NCBI GenBank assembly: GCA_013397075.1
Contig: VWZS01003656.1
Coordinates: 62,001 to 126,000 of the forward strand
DNA from: Rhabdornis inornatus
Lineage: Eukaryota; Chordata; Aves; Passeriformes; Rhabdornithidae
Direction: 5' to 3'
DNA length: 64,000 nt
Shown: positions 62,701 to 64,000 of the stretch, in pieces
How positions within the stretch are numbered: the stretch's first letter is position 1
Layout of the letters: each line of letters starts with the position of its first letter
Made by a program: the position numbers and the translations under genes
The notes under the pieces: generated by a model
Seen by the model: the letters and a program-made list of their open reading frames with translations, nothing else
What the model was told of the DNA's origin: nothing
Database searches by the model: none

Positions 62701-63849
62701 AATAAAGACTCAGATCTGGTTTAGACAGGCAGAGCTATTGTGTCTTCCCAAGAAAAATACGCCTTTTACCAATGAAAGAAGATAGGCTTGGTTTAACTTC
62801 TGGTGTAATGTTTCTAATTATATTTGGTTCCTGTTCAGGATCTTTTGTAGAAGACACCTTAAAGAAAGAGAAACAGGGGTTTTCCTCCTCTTATGCTACA
62901 GATACTGGCCTAAAATCAGATGCAAATGGTAAGAGTTTGTTCTTGCGGAAATGCAACAGAAGCTTCTCCTTCTGCCTCCTTTACTACCTTTCCCTTTCAA
63001 GCCCACACTAAATTTTGTCATACACAGAAAGACTGGTAAAACCTCTTTTACTGTTTTTAAAACAGGAGGGCTGAAATCCATGCCAAAAAGGGACAAAGAA
63101 ACTTATGCAGGTAAGTGATGCAACTCAGACTTTCAATGGAAGAAGCACCAAAACATAATATACAAAAAAGCAGTTGTTCTTGAGGTACACAAGTGATCTC
63201 TGAGCAATGAATCAGAGGGAGGGGATGTTCAGGAGGCTACCAGAGAAATTGCTGCTGATGATTTAATCATAGATGAGTGGAAAGTTGGAGTATTTTTTAT
63301 GACTAGAGAAAATCAGGTAGCTGACAGTCCAGCTGCATCCTGTTGCTGGGACAGATTTATGGGGAAGAGAGGGCTCAGACAGACCATGCTGGCTATTGCT
63401 GTCATTTATGGCTCAGGTCTGTACAAACACTTTACCCCTATATGATCATGTTTTCCAGCTGTTATTTTAAAATGCACTGAGTGTTTTTGTCCCCTGTTTG
63501 AATTCCCTTTGGAAATACTATTCCCAGCTTCCACAGGGACTAGAATTACACTTGCCATGTGCAGAGAGTGGCGTGAAGATTTTTTTCCATAGCCCTTTAT
63601 ATAATGGATCGGACTTTAATGTCCTTATTGTAAGAGATTCTTAATTCTGAAGTCAAGGAACTCTTCATTAACTGGGATATTGCTCCTTCCCTTTTCCAGA
63701 AATACGAAGTGGTGATGCAGGAGGTGCAATTGGATCAGCACCATCCTGGTGTCCCTGTGGTTCCTGCTGTAGCTGGTGGAAATGGCTCCTGGGTTTGCTT
63801 CTAGCCTGGTTGTTTCTCCTTGGATTGCTTTTCGGACTCATTGCTCTGG
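50665..63849 (+). CDS. COL17A1: COL17A1, 5' part: cytoplasmic head and transmembrane segment (16 coding exons)
   Basis: Collagen alpha-1(XVII), also BP180. Family knowledge: a type II transmembrane hemidesmosome protein of basal keratinocytes; its cytoplasmic head binds plectin, BP230 and integrin beta-4, and its collagenous ectodomain anchors the cell to the basement membrane. Seen here: ATG at 50676, then 471 complete codons over 16 GT-AG exons. Landmarks: VTERLITETVTTRLTSLPP (15-33), SPGSTFERKTYV (93-104), TRGRSQSRESEIRVRLQSAS (from 132), WTELDDVKRLLKGSRSAS (156-173), three VFGV/AYGM repeats (253-322), KDCKFLLLEKEK (from 333), a Cys/Trp cluster WCPCGSCCSWWKW (438-450), then the hydrophobic segment LLGLLLAWLFLLGLLFGLIA (451-470). 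All introns are phase 1. The noncoding first exon and the collagen domains are not identified in this window. Confidence 0.97.
51440..51484 (+). CDS. COL17A1: COL17A1 exon 3
   Basis: Acceptor cttcag, donor gtaagt; 45 bases, LITETVTTRLTSLPP, nearly identical to the mammalian protein. Confidence 0.96.
52317..52415 (+). CDS. COL17A1: COL17A1 exon 4
   Basis: Acceptor tttcag, donor gtaagg; 99 bases, KGGSSSGLKTSSHTGGSGLE, then KRSYTHGSSYVTS. Ser/Gly-rich head region. Confidence 0.95.
54349..54486 (+). CDS. COL17A1: COL17A1 exon 5
   Basis: Acceptor actatag, donor gtatca; 138 bases, SGSGRLNSTSSSSSYRQAQS to SPGSTFERKTYVNRHATYE. Confidence 0.95.
54512..54543. repeat. 16-base perfect tandem duplication
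   Basis: Two adjacent copies of gaggcaatgtgcagtg, 26 bases after the exon 5 donor of COL17A1. Confidence 0.95.
54857..54904 (+). CDS. COL17A1: COL17A1 exon 6
   Basis: Acceptor ttgcag, donor gtatgt; 48 bases, GSSSANSSPEFPRKDF. Confidence 0.95.
55817..55852 (+). CDS. COL17A1: COL17A1 exon 7
   Basis: Acceptor ttcacag, donor gtaagt; a 36-base micro-exon encoding ASTSTRGRSQSR, conserved in the family and easy to miss by gene finders. Confidence 0.93.
57456..57503 (+). CDS. COL17A1: COL17A1 exon 8
   Basis: Acceptor cttcccag, donor gtaagt; 48 bases, ESEIRVRLQSASPSGR plus the first base of a Trp codon. Confidence 0.95.
57813..57956 (+). CDS. COL17A1: COL17A1 exon 9
   Basis: Acceptor ctgctag, donor gtactt; 144 bases, WTELDDVKRLLKGSRSASCS to ETKMVTESSQS. 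Confidence 0.96.
58318..58620 (+). mobile_element. CR1 LINE 3' fragment in COL17A1 intron
   Basis: Same subfamily type and orientation as the copy at 37.3 kb (caaactgaaagagggcaggc, ggttgcccagagaagttgtg), ending in the tandem terminus ctgtgattctgtgattctat. 5'-truncated and non-functional. Lies between COL17A1 exons 9 and 10. Confidence 0.92.
59171..59314 (+). CDS. COL17A1: COL17A1 exon 10
   Basis: Acceptor tttacag, donor gtatgc; 144 bases, VSGTYDTTILNTALPSYMWS, then STLPAGSSLGGYHNSSSLIN. Three potential N-glycosylation-like sites have no meaning here, because this part is cytoplasmic. Confidence 0.96.
60006..60050. repeat. TTTATGA heptamer tandem repeat
   Basis: Six units of ttatgat/tttatga, one with a gg variant, ending 37 bases before the exon 11 acceptor of COL17A1. 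It overlaps the region where the branch point and polypyrimidine tract would lie. Confidence 0.92.
60087..60158 (+). CDS. COL17A1: COL17A1 exon 11
   Basis: Acceptor ttgcag, donor gtcaga; 72 bases, VFGVPNNLAPSNHTLNAGLS onward. First member of a serial exon repeat. Confidence 0.95.
60567..60638 (+). CDS. COL17A1: COL17A1 exon 12
   Basis: Acceptor ttgcag, donor gtcagc; 72 bases, VFGVQNNLSPSTTSATQNAT onward; same length and motif as exon 11. Confidence 0.95.
60989..61054 (+). CDS. COL17A1: COL17A1 exon 13
   Basis: Acceptor ttgcag, donor gtgtgt; 66 bases, AYGMKNTSQSNTMANTGVSA onward; diverged third repeat member. Confidence 0.94.
62314..62475 (+). CDS. COL17A1: COL17A1 exon 14
   Basis: Acceptor attccag, donor gtaacg; 162 bases, GGTVSSSQGDDILRKDCKFL to MELLVMTKDTGKVFNAS. 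The best-conserved membrane-proximal head segment. Confidence 0.95.
62839..62928 (+). CDS. COL17A1: COL17A1 exon 15
   Basis: Acceptor gttcag, donor gtaaga; 90 bases, GSFVEDTLKKEKQGFSSSYA onward. Confidence 0.95.
63066..63110 (+). CDS. COL17A1: COL17A1 exon 16
   Basis: Acceptor aaacag, donor gtaagt; 45 bases, GGLKSMPKRDKETYA. Confidence 0.93.
63700..63849 (+). CDS. COL17A1: COL17A1 exon 17, transmembrane segment
   Basis: Acceptor tttccag, donor gtaaga; 150 bases. A short Gly/Ala stretch (SGDAGGAIGSAPS), the cluster WCPCGSCCSWWKW and about 21 hydrophobic residues forming the single membrane span. It leaves in phase 1; the ectodomain follows outside the window. Confidence 0.97.
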
Positions 63850-64000
63850 GTAAGAAATAACTGAGGAAAAAGAATATTGAATGGTATAGAAGGACAGAGG
63901 GTTTAAGCTGGGAACACTCCCAAGCACCAGAGATACCAAGCCGGAGAACTGAGGAAAACATTCAGCTTGATGGTGACTTGCCACTGAGATATTATAAATG

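Noticed and set aside
1..64000. CRISPR arrays, operons, phage or bacterial mobile elements, tRNA and rRNA genes
   Set aside because: Intron-rich vertebrate sequence; no regularly spaced direct repeats, no tRNA cloverleaf or rRNA-like blocks were noticed on reading.

Overview
The window is a piece of a vertebrate nuclear chromosome, almost certainly from a bird. It has compact GT-AG introns, several CR1 LINE 3' tails, and a decayed LTR of a type common in bird genomes. Its gene order CFAP43 (+) / SFR1 (-) / COL17A1 (+) is the mirror image of human 10q24-q25 (chicken chromosome 6 is the homologous block). The species cannot be named from the sequence. No bacterial, phage, CRISPR, tRNA or rRNA features were seen.

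Region 1 (1-20,491) holds the 3' part of CFAP43. I resolve 24 exons. Their phases chain without a break into 1,028 codons and a stop: two last WD40-like segments, then a long charged coiled-coil region. Introns hold a CR1 fragment (5.9-6.3 kb), a shrunken solo LTR (8.4-8.8 kb) and simple repeats. The 5' part, probably around 600 residues by comparison with the human protein, lies upstream of base 1.

Region 2 (20,492-26,040) holds SFR1 on the minus strand, tail to tail with CFAP43. Three coding exons give a 224-residue protein. Its likely promoter is a CpG island at 25.56-26.04 kb with two identical NRF1-like palindromes. A CR1 tail abuts the island on the distal side.

Region 3 (26,267-50,664) is about 24 kb of intergenic or regulatory sequence in which I can support no protein-coding gene. 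It contains one clear CR1 copy (37.3-37.7 kb) and low-complexity tracts.

Region 4 (50,665-64,000) is the 5' part of COL17A1. I resolve 16 coding exons, from the start codon through the cytoplasmic head to the transmembrane segment (471 complete codons). Every internal exon begins and ends in phase 1. The collagenous ectodomain lies beyond the window.

The three genes have unrelated roles (axoneme, recombination repair, hemidesmosome); their proximity is old synteny and not an operon. I found no undescribed system. The best leads are the modular exon structure and serial exon duplication in COL17A1, an upstream ATG overlapping its start, a palindromic bidirectional poly(A) element between CFAP43 and SFR1, and the unexplained 24 kb gap.
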